A stretch of 42,951 nucleotides of DNA from CG2-30-36-16 sp964372115 (GTDB lineage: Bacteria; Bacteroidota; Ignavibacteria; Ignavibacteriales; Ignavibacteriaceae): the NCBI GenBank assembly GCA_964372115.1, contig CAYJPN010000041.1, positions 1 to 42,951 on the forward strand. The letters are read 5' to 3'. Position 1 is the first letter of the stretch. Every line of letters starts with the position of its first letter. Positions 26,455 through 36,388 of this stretch are shown here, piece after piece. A program made the position numbers and the translations under genes. The notes under the pieces are model-generated. The model worked only from the letters and a program-made list of their open reading frames with translations, made no database searches and was not told the origin of the DNA.

Positions 26455-29037
26455 CTAAAAAATACTATACTGTTTTACCGCATATTTTATATAATGCAAA
26501 AAACTGTTTGTGTAGTTGAAATAAAAAATTAACCCACCTACAACAATGGCTATTAAGAGAAACGAATAAAAATATACGCTGCCCGGGTTTACATCAAAAA
26601 TTACATAAATACCTTTTATGGTACGATGAATAATCCACAAGGTATATATTGCCAGGGCAACATATATGTATAAATTAGCCACATCAGCATCTAAGATACG
26701 GTAAAGAATAATACCAACCGGTATGAACAGTACAAGCGGCAGAAAGGACCAGATAACCGTAAAAAAGGAACTTGAAAGAAAAACTTTGTTATGAATAAAT
26801 GATGCTGAAATTTTTATAACAATAACTAACATAAGTAAAGATGCGCCGGATAATATCATCAACCAAACTAAAGACATCAACGGGTTCCATGCAAGATAGT
26901 TTATTGATTTCATCAACCATTCACTGCCAAAAGATAAAATCAATTTTTCAAAAATTATACTCGTCTTTAGGTAAAAGAGCAAATTGGAAAGAAGCAGCGC
27001 ACTTATGCCCATTATAATAAGCAAAAGAGTTGTTGATTGAAATCCAGACATAAGTCTCTGGTCGCGGATATCGGCAAAAAAGTTATACGGACGCAGAAGT
27101 GCACGCGAGGAGTCTTCGCGGAATTTTTTGCCCGAATTTACAAGCACACCCAGAATTATTGCAAGACCCAAACCGAAAATTATAAACAACATCGGGGCTT
27201 CATCTTTTTTACTGCCAATCGGGATGGTGACGCGCTCGGTATTGTTTTGTTTTGCGGCAACAACTTTATAACTCAAACGCCCTGTATTTCTTTCTAATCC
27301 GGAGAGTCCGATTGTATAAAGATCATTTTCAGTAAAACCGCAGCAGAAGGAGGCAAAGTCGCCCGAATAGTCAAACATTGAGTTTATAAAATATCCCGAT
27401 AGGGGGTTTTGCTCGGAATAGTTAAGCAGGTCTTCAAAATATTTTGCCTGGGCTTCAAAAGAATGCGGGTTTAAATAACCATCGCTATTGCCCGAATTAA
27501 CCGTATAAGTTGCTTCACTAATAAACACTCTTCCGGTGCCAATACGGGTTTGCAGTTCGCTTAAATCAAAACCCACTTCGGCTATAGGTGTATTAAAAAG
27601 CTCGATACCGTAAATGTCGATATTTGGTATTTCATCTACACCTAACCCTGCAAATGACGCATAAGTAATAAACCGTGTTTCTTTTTTTACAAGTCCGCCG
27701 AATTCTTTTAAATATTGAACATGCTCATTAAGATTTGGGAGATAACCACCACCCAAACCTAATGCAGCAACTGCAGAATATTTGGAATAGGCATGGATAA
27801 AATGTGACACATAATTTTTGCTTCGCACTAAAAAATTCGGTTCTGAAGCAATGTCTTCCGGTAGACTGTTAAGCGGAATTTCAATAAATGCAATCAGTCC
27901 GAGCTTACGGCAAAGCGAAAGATAGTATGGATGAGGAACGTTTTTTGCAAATCTAACCGAATTAAACCCCGCGTCTTTTATCATTTTGATGTCACTTTCC
28001 ATTTTATCATATGAGGCAAGCGAGCCCATTTGATAATAAGATGGAATAAATGTTACGCCTCTTATTTTTAATACGCTTCCGTTAAAAAGAATAGAATCGC
28101 GTCCTGGTTTAATATCGTAAATAGCCACATTGGATTCTGTACGGTCAAGTAAAATATCACCGCGGCGCAGCTCAAGCCGAATACGATATGAAACCGGGTT
28201 TTCAGGTGACCAAAATAGCGGCGCAGGTACTTCAAAATTTTGCTTGATATTATAGTCTTTATTTTTTTGCAGCGTAAAATTGAACTCGCCGGTTTTTTGA
28301 TATGACTTACTGCCCGGCTGCTGCAAAAACATAGAAAAGGTATATTGATTGTTGTGAATAAGCGAATCAGGCGTTTTTCTGAACTCACGATTTTCAATTC
28401 GTCCGCTTATATTAAATGTAGTGCGGCTGTTATTTGTATATTTAATTTCAGCATCATTAATTGAAATATTAGGAACAAGATGGATATAAACATCTCGTAA
28501 TATACCCCCGAAACTTTTGGGGAAAAGAAAGCGTTGTTTTAGAGGAATTGTGTTTTCCGAATCGAGTCGGTAGTTAAGTTTTACGCTTAAAATATTATCC
28601 TTATCAATTGCTAGAATGTCTTTAGGAAGAGTAACTTCAAACGGAAACTCGCCCCCGGGGTGTCTGTAAATAATAACATTATTGAGGGAAATATCGGCAG
28701 TGTAGTTGATACCAAAAAAAACCAACTTGGCTTTATAGCGTATTAAATCATCTTTGCCGATCGAAAATTTTCTTTCAAAAACCAGATCGCCTTCACCTTC
28801 AAAAATTGAAGGGACGTTAACAGTATATTTTTTTTTATTTTTTTCGCCGGCATAAACGTTCCAACGTCCATCGAGCGGGATAATTTTTCGCGTCGAACTA
28901 ATATCAAAAAAAACAGAGTCTTCCGCTTTTATTGAATAGTTCGGGAGTTCATTAAATATAATTTGTCCGGCGGACTGCCGGGTTACAGAAATGAAAACTA
29001 GAAAAAATAAAATTAAAAAATTTTTGGGTAAATGCAT
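26455..29037 (-). CDS. GH2-like exoprotein fused to multi-TM membrane domain
   Basis: The 860-aa protein has a signal peptide (NFLILFFLVFISVTRQSAGQ) and a glycoside hydrolase family 2 layout: a jelly-roll (IPLDGRWNVYAGE, VPSIFEGEGDLVFERKF), an immunoglobulin-like domain, and a TIM barrel (RGVTFIPSYYQMGSLASYDK, then DAGFNSVRFAKNVPHPYYL). After residue about 620 come six membrane helices. In GH2 enzymes the acid/base is the E of a SLGNE-type motif; here the matching strand reads AVAALGLGGGYLPN, without Asn-Glu. The nucleophile position (VFISEATY) may keep a Glu. It is therefore probably a non-catalytic or altered carbohydrate-binding membrane protein. It lies between smc and tpiA with no terminator between it and smc. 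Confidence 0.75.
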   Translation of the reverse strand: MHLPKNFLILFFLVFISVTRQSAGQIIFNELPNYSIKAEDSVFFDISSTRKIIPLDGRWNVYAGEKNKKKYTVNVPSIFEGEGDLVFERKFSIGKDDLIRYKAKLVFFGINYTADISLNNVIIYRHPGGEFPFEVTLPKDILAIDKDNILSVKLNYRLDSENTIPLKQRFLFPKSFGGILRDVYIHLVPNISINDAEIKYTNNSRTTFNISGRIENREFRKTPDSLIHNNQYTFSMFLQQPGSKSYQKTGEFNFTLQKNKDYNIKQNFEVPAPLFWSPENPVSYRIRLELRRGDILLDRTESNVAIYDIKPGRDSILFNGSVLKIRGVTFIPSYYQMGSLASYDKMESDIKMIKDAGFNSVRFAKNVPHPYYLSLCRKLGLIAFIEIPLNSLPEDIASEPNFLVRSKNYVSHFIHAYSKYSAVAALGLGGGYLPNLNEHVQYLKEFGGLVKKETRFITYASFAGLGVDEIPNIDIYGIELFNTPIAEVGFDLSELQTRIGTGRVFISEATYTVNSGNSDGYLNPHSFEAQAKYFEDLLNYSEQNPLSGYFINSMFDYSGDFASFCCGFTENDLYTIGLSGLERNTGRLSYKVVAAKQNNTERVTIPIGSKKDEAPMLFIIFGLGLAIILGVLVNSGKKFREDSSRALLRPYNFFADIRDQRLMSGFQSTTLLLIIMGISALLLSNLLFYLKTSIIFEKLILSFGSEWLMKSINYLAWNPLMSLVWLMILSGASLLMLVIVIKISASFIHNKVFLSSSFFTVIWSFLPLVLFIPVGIILYRILDADVANLYIYVALAIYTLWIIHRTIKGIYVIFDVNPGSVYFYSFLLIAIVVGGLIFYFNYTNSFLHYIKYAVKQYSIF

Positions 29038-29162
29038 CCTACCATATAAAAATTAAACCTGCAAATATACTACATAAAGGAGGGCAAAGCAACGAAATTA
29101 CGGGCCGAAAGAAGGGCATAATTCTTCCGCCCGAAATCAATAATTTGTTATAAAATAATAAG

Positions 29163-29918
29163 TTATGCTGATTTTATTATGCCAATAAAGGAATCAGCCT
29201 TTAGACAAGCACCGCCTACAAGCGCGCCGTCTATATTTTTTCGTGAAAGCAGGTCTGCTGCATTCTCCGGTTTCACGCTTCCGCCGTATTGAATAACCAT
29301 ATTTTCTGCGGCAGTTTCGGAATATAATTCCTTTATAATCGAACGAACAAATGCATGAACTTCCTCAGCCTGTTCCGGTGTTGCAGTTTTACCGGTGCCG
29401 ATAGCCCAAACCGGTTCGTAAGCAATAACAAGGTTTACAAGATCGGATTCCGGAATGTCTTTTAATCCTTCAGTAACCTGATGTTTTACTACATCATTTG
29501 TCACGCCGCCTTCTCTTTCCGAAAGGGTTTCGCCAAAACAAAAAATTGGCTTCAAACCGCTTGCAAATGCTTTTTTCACTTTTTTGTTTATTACTTCATC
29601 GCTTTCGTTAAAAATTGTGCGTCTTTCCGAATGACCCAATATTACATACTCGCAGCCAGCGCTTTTTAGCATGTTCGATGAAATTTCGCCGGTGAATGCG
29701 CCTTTATCTTCAAAGTGCATATTTTGTGCGCCGAGTTTTACAATGGAACCTTTTAACATCCCGGCGGCTTCAGAAAGTGCGGTGTAGGGTGGACACACAA
29801 TAACATCACAATTAACTTTTTCGTTTTTCAATTTTTCAAGAATGCCGCCGATCAGTTCTTTTGACTCATCCGAATTGTTAAACATTTTCCAGTTGCCTGC
29901 TACTATTTTTTTACGCAT
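29163..29918 (-). CDS. tpiA: Triosephosphate isomerase
   Basis: TpiA interconverts dihydroxyacetone phosphate and glyceraldehyde-3-phosphate. The 251-aa protein has the complete active site: N and K in VAGNWKMF, His in VILGHSERR near residue 95, Glu in VIAYEPVWAIGTGK near 165, and the phosphate-binding YGGSVKPENA and GGACLKA. A GAGGA site precedes the ATG. It faces the divergent queC gene across 212 bases. Confidence 0.97.
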   Translation of the reverse strand: MRKKIVAGNWKMFNNSDESKELIGGILEKLKNEKVNCDVIVCPPYTALSEAAGMLKGSIVKLGAQNMHFEDKGAFTGEISSNMLKSAGCEYVILGHSERRTIFNESDEVINKKVKKAFASGLKPIFCFGETLSEREGGVTNDVVKHQVTEGLKDIPESDLVNLVIAYEPVWAIGTGKTATPEQAEEVHAFVRSIIKELYSETAAENMVIQYGGSVKPENAADLLSRKNIDGALVGGACLKADSFIGIIKSA

Positions 29919-30045
29919 TATTTCCTCGCTTATATGTATAAAAATGAAGATGAAAGTTACTAAAGCATAAAAGTTTATTCAAACTGTTTTATTACATTTC
30001 TTTGTGATATGATAAATTCTTATTTTTAGGTCAATTATTTAAGGT

Positions 30046-30083
30046 TTCCGCAGGCGTACTACCGTAAAAACAATACGCCGGAA
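30046..30083. repeat. Hairpin upstream of queC
   Basis: TTCC and GGCGTA pair with TACGCC and GGAA (10 bp with a 3-base bulge, 15-base loop) 47 bases before queC. It has no T-tract and does not fit preQ1 riboswitch patterns known to me. It may be a dispersed palindrome or a leader structure. Confidence 0.4.
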
Positions 30084-30130
30084 CATGATTTCTGATAATT
30101 AAAAACTACATTTAGAGTATATTTCCGCAA

Positions 30131-30817
30131 ATGATTAAAAACATTGCCGTTATTGCGGTAAGCGGCGGGATGGATAGTTGTGTAACCGCAGCTATTGCCG
30201 CACAAAATTTTGAGTTGGCATTTGCCCATATTAATTACGGACAGAGAACCGAAAATAGAGAGCTAAAAGCTTTTTATGACATCGCGGATTTTTATAATGT
30301 TAAAAACCGGCTCGTTATAGACTTCAGGCATCTTGCAAAAATCGGCGGTTCATCGCTGACCGATTTTTCGCTTGAAGTAACTAATGCCGACTTAAATTCA
30401 AGCGAAATACCGTCATCATACGTTCCTTTTCGGAACGCCAATATACTTTCTGCTTGTGTAAGTTGGGCTGAAGTATTAAAGGCATCGGCGGTTTTTATCG
30501 GCGCAGTGTACGAAGATTCTTCCGGTTACCCGGATTGCCGACCCGCTTTTTTTTCAGCTTATGAAAAAATGATTGACCTCGGAACAAAACCGGAAACAAA
30601 AATTAAAATAACTACTCCGATAATAAACTTTTCAAAATCGGAAATCGTTAAAAAAGGTATTGAACTTAATGCACCGATCCATTTAACATGGTCGTGTTAT
30701 AAAAATGAAGACAAAGCATGCGGTGTTTGCGATAGCTGCGCTTTACGCTTAAGAGGATTTTATAAAGCCGGTTTAGATGATCCGATTGATTATGTTGTGA
30801 GACCGGAATACAAGTAA
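30131..30817 (+). CDS. queC: 7-cyano-7-deazaguanine synthase
   Basis: QueC makes preQ0 from 7-carboxy-7-deazaguanine with ATP and ammonia. The 228-aa protein has the PP-loop SGGMDS at residues 11-16 and the C-terminal zinc cysteines (WSCYKN, then ACGVCDSCALRLRGF). VPFRNANILSACVSWAE near 98 is the family motif. It begins a plus-strand run with queF, glnD and murI, and the next gene, queF, performs the next step. Confidence 0.95.
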   Translation: MIKNIAVIAVSGGMDSCVTAAIAAQNFELAFAHINYGQRTENRELKAFYDIADFYNVKNRLVIDFRHLAKIGGSSLTDFSLEVTNADLNSSEIPSSYVPFRNANILSACVSWAEVLKASAVFIGAVYEDSSGYPDCRPAFFSAYEKMIDLGTKPETKIKITTPIINFSKSEIVKKGIELNAPIHLTWSCYKNEDKACGVCDSCALRLRGFYKAGLDDPIDYVVRPEYK

Positions 30818-30888
30818 AAAGTATAAAATGAAAATTTTAATGTTTTCGCTGAAAAAACCGAAGTGAATAAAATAAAAAAGGAAATATT

Positions 30889-31266
30889 ATGAACGATAAA
30901 GTAAAAATTATAGAAGTATTTGAAAACAAATACCCCGCGCGTGATTATAACATTATTCATACCGCCACGGAGTTTACTTCTGTCTGCCCAAAAACTGGTC
31001 AGCCTGATTTTGCGACGATAATATTGGAGTATATTCCCGACAAATATTGTATCGAGTTAAAGTCGTTAAAACTTTATTATAATTCATACCGCAATGATGG
31101 AATTTATTTCGAGTCGGTTACCAACCAGATACTTGATGACCTTGTTGAGGCATGCCAACCCCGTTATATGCACATTACTGCCGAGTTTAATGTGCGGGGC
31201 GGTATCGGTTCGGTTATTGAGGTTGAGTATGAGAGTGAAGATTTTTTTAAAGATGACCTGTTGTAG
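30889..31266 (+). CDS. queF: NADPH-dependent 7-cyano-7-deazaguanine reductase
   Basis: QueF reduces preQ0 to preQ1. The 125-aa protein is the short, unimodular type: catalytic Cys33 in SVCPKTGQPDF with Asp40, and Glu56 in CIELKSLKLYYNSYRN. At the position where other QueF proteins have His-Glu (FHE) this one reads YFESV, so the Glu is kept but the His is Phe. An AGGAAAT site precedes the ATG. Five bases separate its stop from glnD. Confidence 0.95.
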   Translation: MNDKVKIIEVFENKYPARDYNIIHTATEFTSVCPKTGQPDFATIILEYIPDKYCIELKSLKLYYNSYRNDGIYFESVTNQILDDLVEACQPRYMHITAEFNVRGGIGSVIEVEYESEDFFKDDLL

Positions 31267-31271
31267 AAATT

Positions 31272-33842
31272 ATGTCTCCCGAAGCTTATGGTAAAAAAGA
31301 GTTCGCAGAAAAAAAAGAAAAGCTTTTTAAAGCCGGTCTTTTAAACCACGAGGCTTTTAAATTCAACCTCCAATACAGTCTGCTTGTTGAAGAACAGATA
31401 CGCCAAATATCTGCCGGCAAAAAATACAACTTTGCAGTTGTATCTGCCGGTAGTTTTAGCCGCCGCGAACTCTCCCCTTACTCCGATATTGACATAATAA
31501 TTATTACCGAATCGGTTGATACCGATGGCGCCGAAATTGCATTATTAATTACAAAATTGTGGGACCATGGATTGGAGGTTTCGCACACCGTTCGGGAGTT
31601 TGAAGACATTGCCCGTTTCATATCTGAAGACCTGCATACCTTCACCCAATTTTTTGAAACACGATTTATTCTCGGAAGCGATGCGGTTTATCAAAAGTGG
31701 AACCTTCAGCTTTTTAATGAAATAACAGATGATGTACGAATAAAACTTATAAAAGAACTTTTTGAAGATATTGAAGTAAGGTATGCTAAATTTGGAGCTT
31801 CGCCAAAAGTTTTGGAGCCGAATATAAAACAAACTGCCGGAGGTTTGCGTGATTTCCAGGCTATCGAATGGATGTTTATACTTCAAACAAAAACGCTTCT
31901 AAATAAACAAAGTGAAAAAACCCAGTCCGAAATATTTATTGATCTTTTAAAAAAATACAATTATACAACTCCAAACGAGTGTGCCAGGCTGCTAAAAAGT
32001 TACCAATTTTTATTAAAGGTGCGTAATCTTCTTCACTTAACATCCAAACAAAAAAACGACAGGTTAGAATTTAATGCGCAGATAAAACTTTCCAAAGTGT
32101 TGTACCATAAAAAAGACTCGCTCGGCGTTTTTATGCGCGACTATTTCGAAGGGTCAAATATTCTTAACCGTTTTTGTAAATCGATGATTAAAAAATTTCA
32201 CGAGGAAATTACCGATCCGCTGCCCGATTCCCTTGCCATACATCTTGATGATGATTTTATTATTAAGGGAAAAACTATATCGATTATCAGCAATCGCCGG
32301 CTTCATCTTTCCGATATTCTACGAGCTTTTTACTACCGCGGGTTACATCTTGCGCACTTTGATGAAAATTTAAGATCGCATATTATTGATGTTGTTGAAA
32401 AAATTAACATGGATATTTCTCAAGAAATTGTTTCCTCCGTTTTTTTCCGGGAGATTCTTCGTCTGCCTCGAAATGTCGGGCAAACGCTTTCGGTTATGAA
32501 CGAGCTCGGTGCACTTAGAGCATATATGCCCGAGTTTGCCGACCTTATCGGATTTTTACAACACGGGGTTTATCATTGCTATACTGCAGATGAACATACA
32601 TTGGATACGATCAGAAATATTGAAAAATTAGAAAAAGATGTTACACTTCTAGGTCGTATTTATAACAGTCTAAACGATCATGAAATATTATTTCTTGCAA
32701 TGTTATTCCATGATATAGCAAAACCTGTGAATGTTTCAGGTCACGAAATTATCGGCGCCGAAATTGCCGCCACCGTTATGCAGCGTATGGGTTACAATGA
32801 CGAAGATATAGATAAAGTAGCTTTGCTTGTTCGTAATCATCTTGTAATGGAGCAAACCGCGTTCAGGCGAAATCTGAATGACCCGGAAACATTAGACAAT
32901 TTTACATCTCGCTTTAGCGCTGTTGAAGATCTTGATCTTCTTTATTTGGTGACCTATGCAGACTTGTCATCTGTAAATCCAGCTATTTGGACCTCATGGA
33001 AAAGCGACCTGCTTTCCGAACTCTACCGGAAATCAAAGGCAATGCTCGAAGATCAAATTACGGGGGAGGAACTTCTCATCTCAAACACATATATTGTTCC
33101 AAAGGAAATCAGTAAACATTCGCCGCATATAAACGAAGATCATGTGCAGGAACATATGGAGTCGATTAACGATATTTCATATGCACACCAATTTACCGAT
33201 GAAGAAATTGCCCGGCATGTAGAAGAAATTCAAAAGGGTGAAAGTGTTTCTGCATTTTTTAAAGAAATAAGCGACTACACAAACGTTACTGTTATTACAA
33301 AAGATTATCCGTCACTTTTATCCCGTTTGTGCGGCGTATTTTCTATTAATGACGCCAACATACACGACGCGAAAATTTTTACAAGAAAAGACGGAATTGT
33401 AATCGATACGTTTAATCTAACCGACTTTAGAACGCAAAAAAAAATTGATACAATGCGTTACGAAAAAATAACAGAGGACCTAAAAGCTGTAATTTCCGGG
33501 ATGCTTCAGTTAAACCAGGAGTTTGCCAGGATGAAAAACAAATGGTGGCGGATAGAAAATAAATTTTTCAAACGTTCAGGTAAAGTTAAAGTTGTGTTTG
33601 AAAACCATGAGAAATACACAATCCTCGATATTTTTTCGCCTGACCGTTTAGGGTTTTTATACCAGGTTACACGCAAAATGAATGAATTGGGTTTGATAAT
33701 TTATTTTGCAAAAATATCTACCAAAGGTGATGATATTGTTGACTCGTTTTACGTTCTCGACCGCAACGGCAAAAAAATTTCCACCAACGATTATGAATTA
33801 ATAATTACCGAACTTATCACCACGATTAATTTAATGTTATAG
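31272..33842 (+). CDS. glnD: Bifunctional uridylyltransferase/uridylyl-removing enzyme (PII sensor)
   Basis: GlnD adds or removes UMP on the PII nitrogen-signal protein according to glutamine. The 856-aa protein has the expected order: nucleotidyltransferase (SAGSFSRRELSPYSDIDIII near residue 55), a helical linker with GGLRDFQAIEWM near 189, an HD domain (LAMLFHDIAKPVN near 473), and two C-terminal ACT domains (about 680-745 and 775-850). The G-S-x-x-R...D-x-D nucleotide site and the HD pair are present, so both activities are likely. It follows queF by five bases. The PII protein and glutamine synthetase are not in the window. Confidence 0.92.
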   Translation: MSPEAYGKKEFAEKKEKLFKAGLLNHEAFKFNLQYSLLVEEQIRQISAGKKYNFAVVSAGSFSRRELSPYSDIDIIIITESVDTDGAEIALLITKLWDHGLEVSHTVREFEDIARFISEDLHTFTQFFETRFILGSDAVYQKWNLQLFNEITDDVRIKLIKELFEDIEVRYAKFGASPKVLEPNIKQTAGGLRDFQAIEWMFILQTKTLLNKQSEKTQSEIFIDLLKKYNYTTPNECARLLKSYQFLLKVRNLLHLTSKQKNDRLEFNAQIKLSKVLYHKKDSLGVFMRDYFEGSNILNRFCKSMIKKFHEEITDPLPDSLAIHLDDDFIIKGKTISIISNRRLHLSDILRAFYYRGLHLAHFDENLRSHIIDVVEKINMDISQEIVSSVFFREILRLPRNVGQTLSVMNELGALRAYMPEFADLIGFLQHGVYHCYTADEHTLDTIRNIEKLEKDVTLLGRIYNSLNDHEILFLAMLFHDIAKPVNVSGHEIIGAEIAATVMQRMGYNDEDIDKVALLVRNHLVMEQTAFRRNLNDPETLDNFTSRFSAVEDLDLLYLVTYADLSSVNPAIWTSWKSDLLSELYRKSKAMLEDQITGEELLISNTYIVPKEISKHSPHINEDHVQEHMESINDISYAHQFTDEEIARHVEEIQKGESVSAFFKEISDYTNVTVITKDYPSLLSRLCGVFSINDANIHDAKIFTRKDGIVIDTFNLTDFRTQKKIDTMRYEKITEDLKAVISGMLQLNQEFARMKNKWWRIENKFFKRSGKVKVVFENHEKYTILDIFSPDRLGFLYQVTRKMNELGLIIYFAKISTKGDDIVDSFYVLDRNGKKISTNDYELIITELITTINLML

Positions 33843-33850
33843 GATTTGTT

Positions 33851-34678
33851 TTGAACTTTAATGAAAATGAAAAACCGATAGGAGTTTTCGACTCCGGTAT
33901 CGGCGGACTAACAGTTGTTAAAAGAATTGCCTCGGCGCTTCCGCACGAAAATATTATTTATTTCGGCGATACAGCGCGTGTACCTTACGGATCTAAATCA
34001 AATTTAACAGTTATAGAATATTCTCTTCAAGATGCTCAGTTTTTAATAAACAAAGGGGTAAAAGCTATTGTTGTTGCTTGTAACACCGCGTCATCAATTG
34101 CGCTGAATGAACTAAGAAACCATTTTTCAATTCCAATAATTGGGATGATAGAACCGGGAGCCCGGGCTGCCCGAGCATCAACAAAAAACGGCAAAATAGG
34201 TGTAATAGGAACACGCGCTACAATTAGCAACAAGGCTTACTCCGAAGCAATAAGAAAACTTGATGCAAAATTTGATGTAATAGAAAGAGCATGCCCCTTG
34301 TTTGTACCTCTTGCTGAAGAAGGCTGGATTGACCACCGGGCAACCTACGAAATTGCCGAAGAATACTTAAAAGAACTTCGCGATATTAAAATTGATACTC
34401 TCGTGCTTGGCTGTACACATTATCCTATACTTTCAAAAGTAATAAAAAAAGTTATAGGTGATGATGTAACGCTGATTGATTCCGGAGTGGCTTCCGCTGA
34501 AATTGTTGAACATGAGTTAAAAAAGATTAATTTACTCACCGAAAATAAATTGCAAGGGCAGCAAGATTTTTATGTGAGTGATATTCCCGTAAAATTTAAA
34601 GAAGTTGCCGAACTATTTCTCGGGCGTACCATAAACCACGTGCATAAAGTTGATCTTGAAGTTTTAACAGAAAGTTAA
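33851..34678 (+). CDS. murI: Glutamate racemase
   Basis: MurI supplies D-glutamate for peptidoglycan. The 275-aa protein shows the two catalytic cysteines in VVACNTASSIAL (near residue 76) and LVLGCTHYPIL (near 189), and the N-terminal PIGVFDSGIGGLTVVKRI. The start is TTG, nine bases downstream of the glnD stop, with AGGA just before it. It ends one base from the end of the convergent asparaginase gene, leaving no space for a terminator between them. Confidence 0.96.
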   Translation: MNFNENEKPIGVFDSGIGGLTVVKRIASALPHENIIYFGDTARVPYGSKSNLTVIEYSLQDAQFLINKGVKAIVVACNTASSIALNELRNHFSIPIIGMIEPGARAARASTKNGKIGVIGTRATISNKAYSEAIRKLDAKFDVIERACPLFVPLAEEGWIDHRATYEIAEEYLKELRDIKIDTLVLGCTHYPILSKVIKKVIGDDVTLIDSGVASAEIVEHELKKINLLTENKLQGQQDFYVSDIPVKFKEVAELFLGRTINHVHKVDLEVLTES

Positions 34679-34679
34679 A

Positions 34680-35654
34680 TTAATTTTCAAACAGGGAGCG
34701 AAGTTCATCTATATTTTCTGTTTTACCGAGCGCAATCATAAATTTGATGCGGGCTTTTTGCCCGTTTAAATAGTCGGAAAAAATTACTCCAAGATTATGC
34801 AAGTGTTTGCCCGCGCCTGGATAGCTATAAACATCGAGCGTTTCGCCGGCGGGGCAGCGCGAAACAAGTACAACCGGTATTCCCTTTTCCACAACATACT
34901 TTATCCCTTCAAATGCTTCGGGCGGAACATTGCCAACGCCGAGTGCTTCAACGACAAGTCCATCGGTTTTACTGTCTGCCGAAAATTTAAAAAACTTTTC
35001 ATTCATGCCGGCGTAAACCGTCAGCAAATCAACGTTTGAATTTAATTTGTCGGTTTGAATTACTTCAAGTTTTCTGGGCAGTCTGTTTATAATTACTCTT
35101 CCGTTTTGAATAAAACCGAGCGAACCGAAATCGAGACTTTGAAATGTATCAACCTCATCTGTTTCTGTTTTTGTAACTTCGCTCGCGGCATTTATTTCTC
35201 CATTCAAACAAACAAGCACACCAATACCGCGGCAGTTATCATTCAGACAAATGTGAATGGCGTCGAGCATATTTCGGGGCCCGTCCCAATCCGGTTCCGA
35301 GCTGTTTTTCATCGAGCCGATAACCACGATTGGAATTTCTGTTTTAATTGTTAAATCAAGCAGGTATGCTGTTTCTTCAAGAGTGTCGGTGCCATGTGTT
35401 ACAATTACGCCTTTGTAATCACCCGCAGCAATTAATTCCTGAATTTTTTTTGAAAGTGACAGCATCAATTCAGGCGTCATATGCGGACCGGGGTATTTAC
35501 CGAAATCATAACATGTAATATCAGCAAGTTTTTTGGCTGCCGGTATCATATCTAGTAACTCTTCGCCCGAAAATTTTGGAATGGCGCCGCCGGTGTTTTC
35601 ATCTATTTTCATTGAAAACGTTCCGCCGGTAAACACTATTAATATCTTTTTCAT
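34680..35654 (-). CDS. L-asparaginase
   Basis: The enzyme hydrolyses asparagine to aspartate and ammonia. From ATG 35654 it has 324 residues; a longer frame to 35693 adds an unlikely 13 residues. The two catalytic threonine motifs are clear: VFTGGTFSMKID at the N-terminus and VTHGTDTLEETAYLLD near residue 85. A further motif is IGSMKNSSEPDWDGPRN. There is no signal peptide, which favours the cytoplasmic type. It converges on murI. Confidence 0.92.
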   Translation of the reverse strand: MKKILIVFTGGTFSMKIDENTGGAIPKFSGEELLDMIPAAKKLADITCYDFGKYPGPHMTPELMLSLSKKIQELIAAGDYKGVIVTHGTDTLEETAYLLDLTIKTEIPIVVIGSMKNSSEPDWDGPRNMLDAIHICLNDNCRGIGVLVCLNGEINAASEVTKTETDEVDTFQSLDFGSLGFIQNGRVIINRLPRKLEVIQTDKLNSNVDLLTVYAGMNEKFFKFSADSKTDGLVVEALGVGNVPPEAFEGIKYVVEKGIPVVLVSRCPAGETLDVYSYPGAGKHLHNLGVIFSDYLNGQKARIKFMIALGKTENIDELRSLFEN

Positions 35655-35835
35655 AATAACTGCTAAAATTAAATTTCTAAAAACGGATTTCAAATTAAAT
35701 AAAGGCTTACTACATGCGCAATGAATTAATGAGCAGCGGAGTGTAAAAACAAAATAGTTTTTAAATAACCTTGATGTAAAATACCAGGTGGCGTATTTTT
35801 GGGCAACAAATTTTATTTACGGAGAAGACAAAGTT

Positions 35836-36378
35836 ATGTTATATGTTGAAGATGTTGATTTAACCCCGAATCCACAAGCGCTTAAATTTATTTTAAATGA
35901 GAGAATATTAAATTTTGAAACAAGACAATATTCGACAAAAGAAGAGGCCTCAGCCGATCCGTTTGCCGAAGGAATATTTGGTATCGATGGCGTCCAGTCA
36001 GTTTTTTATATGGATAAGTTTGTAACGATTGAAAAAAATACAGAAGCGAACTGGGGGCAAATACAAAAGCCATTCATTAGCTTTTTAAAAGGGTTTGATA
36101 AAAATCTAATACCAAAAGAAAAAGGGATAAAACATTTTGACCAGGGTTCGAGTGAACTCCTAAAAAAAATAAACGAGGTTCTTGATACACGCGTACGCCC
36201 TGCTCTGGCTGGTGACGGTGGCGGTCTTGAAGTAATCGGTTTAGAAAATTATACAGTAAAAATTCGTTACCAGGGCGCATGCGGCTCGTGCCCTTCCTCA
36301 ATTACCGGAACCCTTGCGGCAATAGAAGGACTTTTAAGACGCGATGTGGATGCATCAATAGAAGTGATACCCGCATAA
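35836..36378 (+). CDS. Nfu-type iron-sulfur cluster scaffold protein
   Basis: From ATG 35836 the protein has 180 residues. It has an N-terminal Nfu_N domain (EDVDLTPNPQALKFILNER, DPFAEGIFGIDGVQSVFY) and a C-terminal NifU-like domain (VRPALAGDGGGLEVIG, then GACGSCPSS with the CxxC that holds the cluster). It receives or delivers Fe-S clusters to target enzymes. An earlier GTG is in frame but would add 16 atypical residues; GGAGAAG precedes the ATG. It may serve Fe-S enzymes such as the KamA-like protein nearby. Confidence 0.92.
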   Translation: MLYVEDVDLTPNPQALKFILNERILNFETRQYSTKEEASADPFAEGIFGIDGVQSVFYMDKFVTIEKNTEANWGQIQKPFISFLKGFDKNLIPKEKGIKHFDQGSSELLKKINEVLDTRVRPALAGDGGGLEVIGLENYTVKIRYQGACGSCPSSITGTLAAIEGLLRRDVDASIEVIPA

Positions 36379-36388
36379 TTTTTCCTCA

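Noticed and set aside
25584..26519. 311-codon open frame on the plus strand opposite smc
   Set aside because: It is antisense to the well-supported smc head and coiled coil, is Ser/Phe-rich, and shows no family motif; it arises from coiled-coil codon bias.
30000..30130. preQ1 riboswitch upstream of queC-queF
   Set aside because: No A-rich tail plus C-rich loop arrangement of class I and no resemblance to class II; only a long plain hairpin is present.
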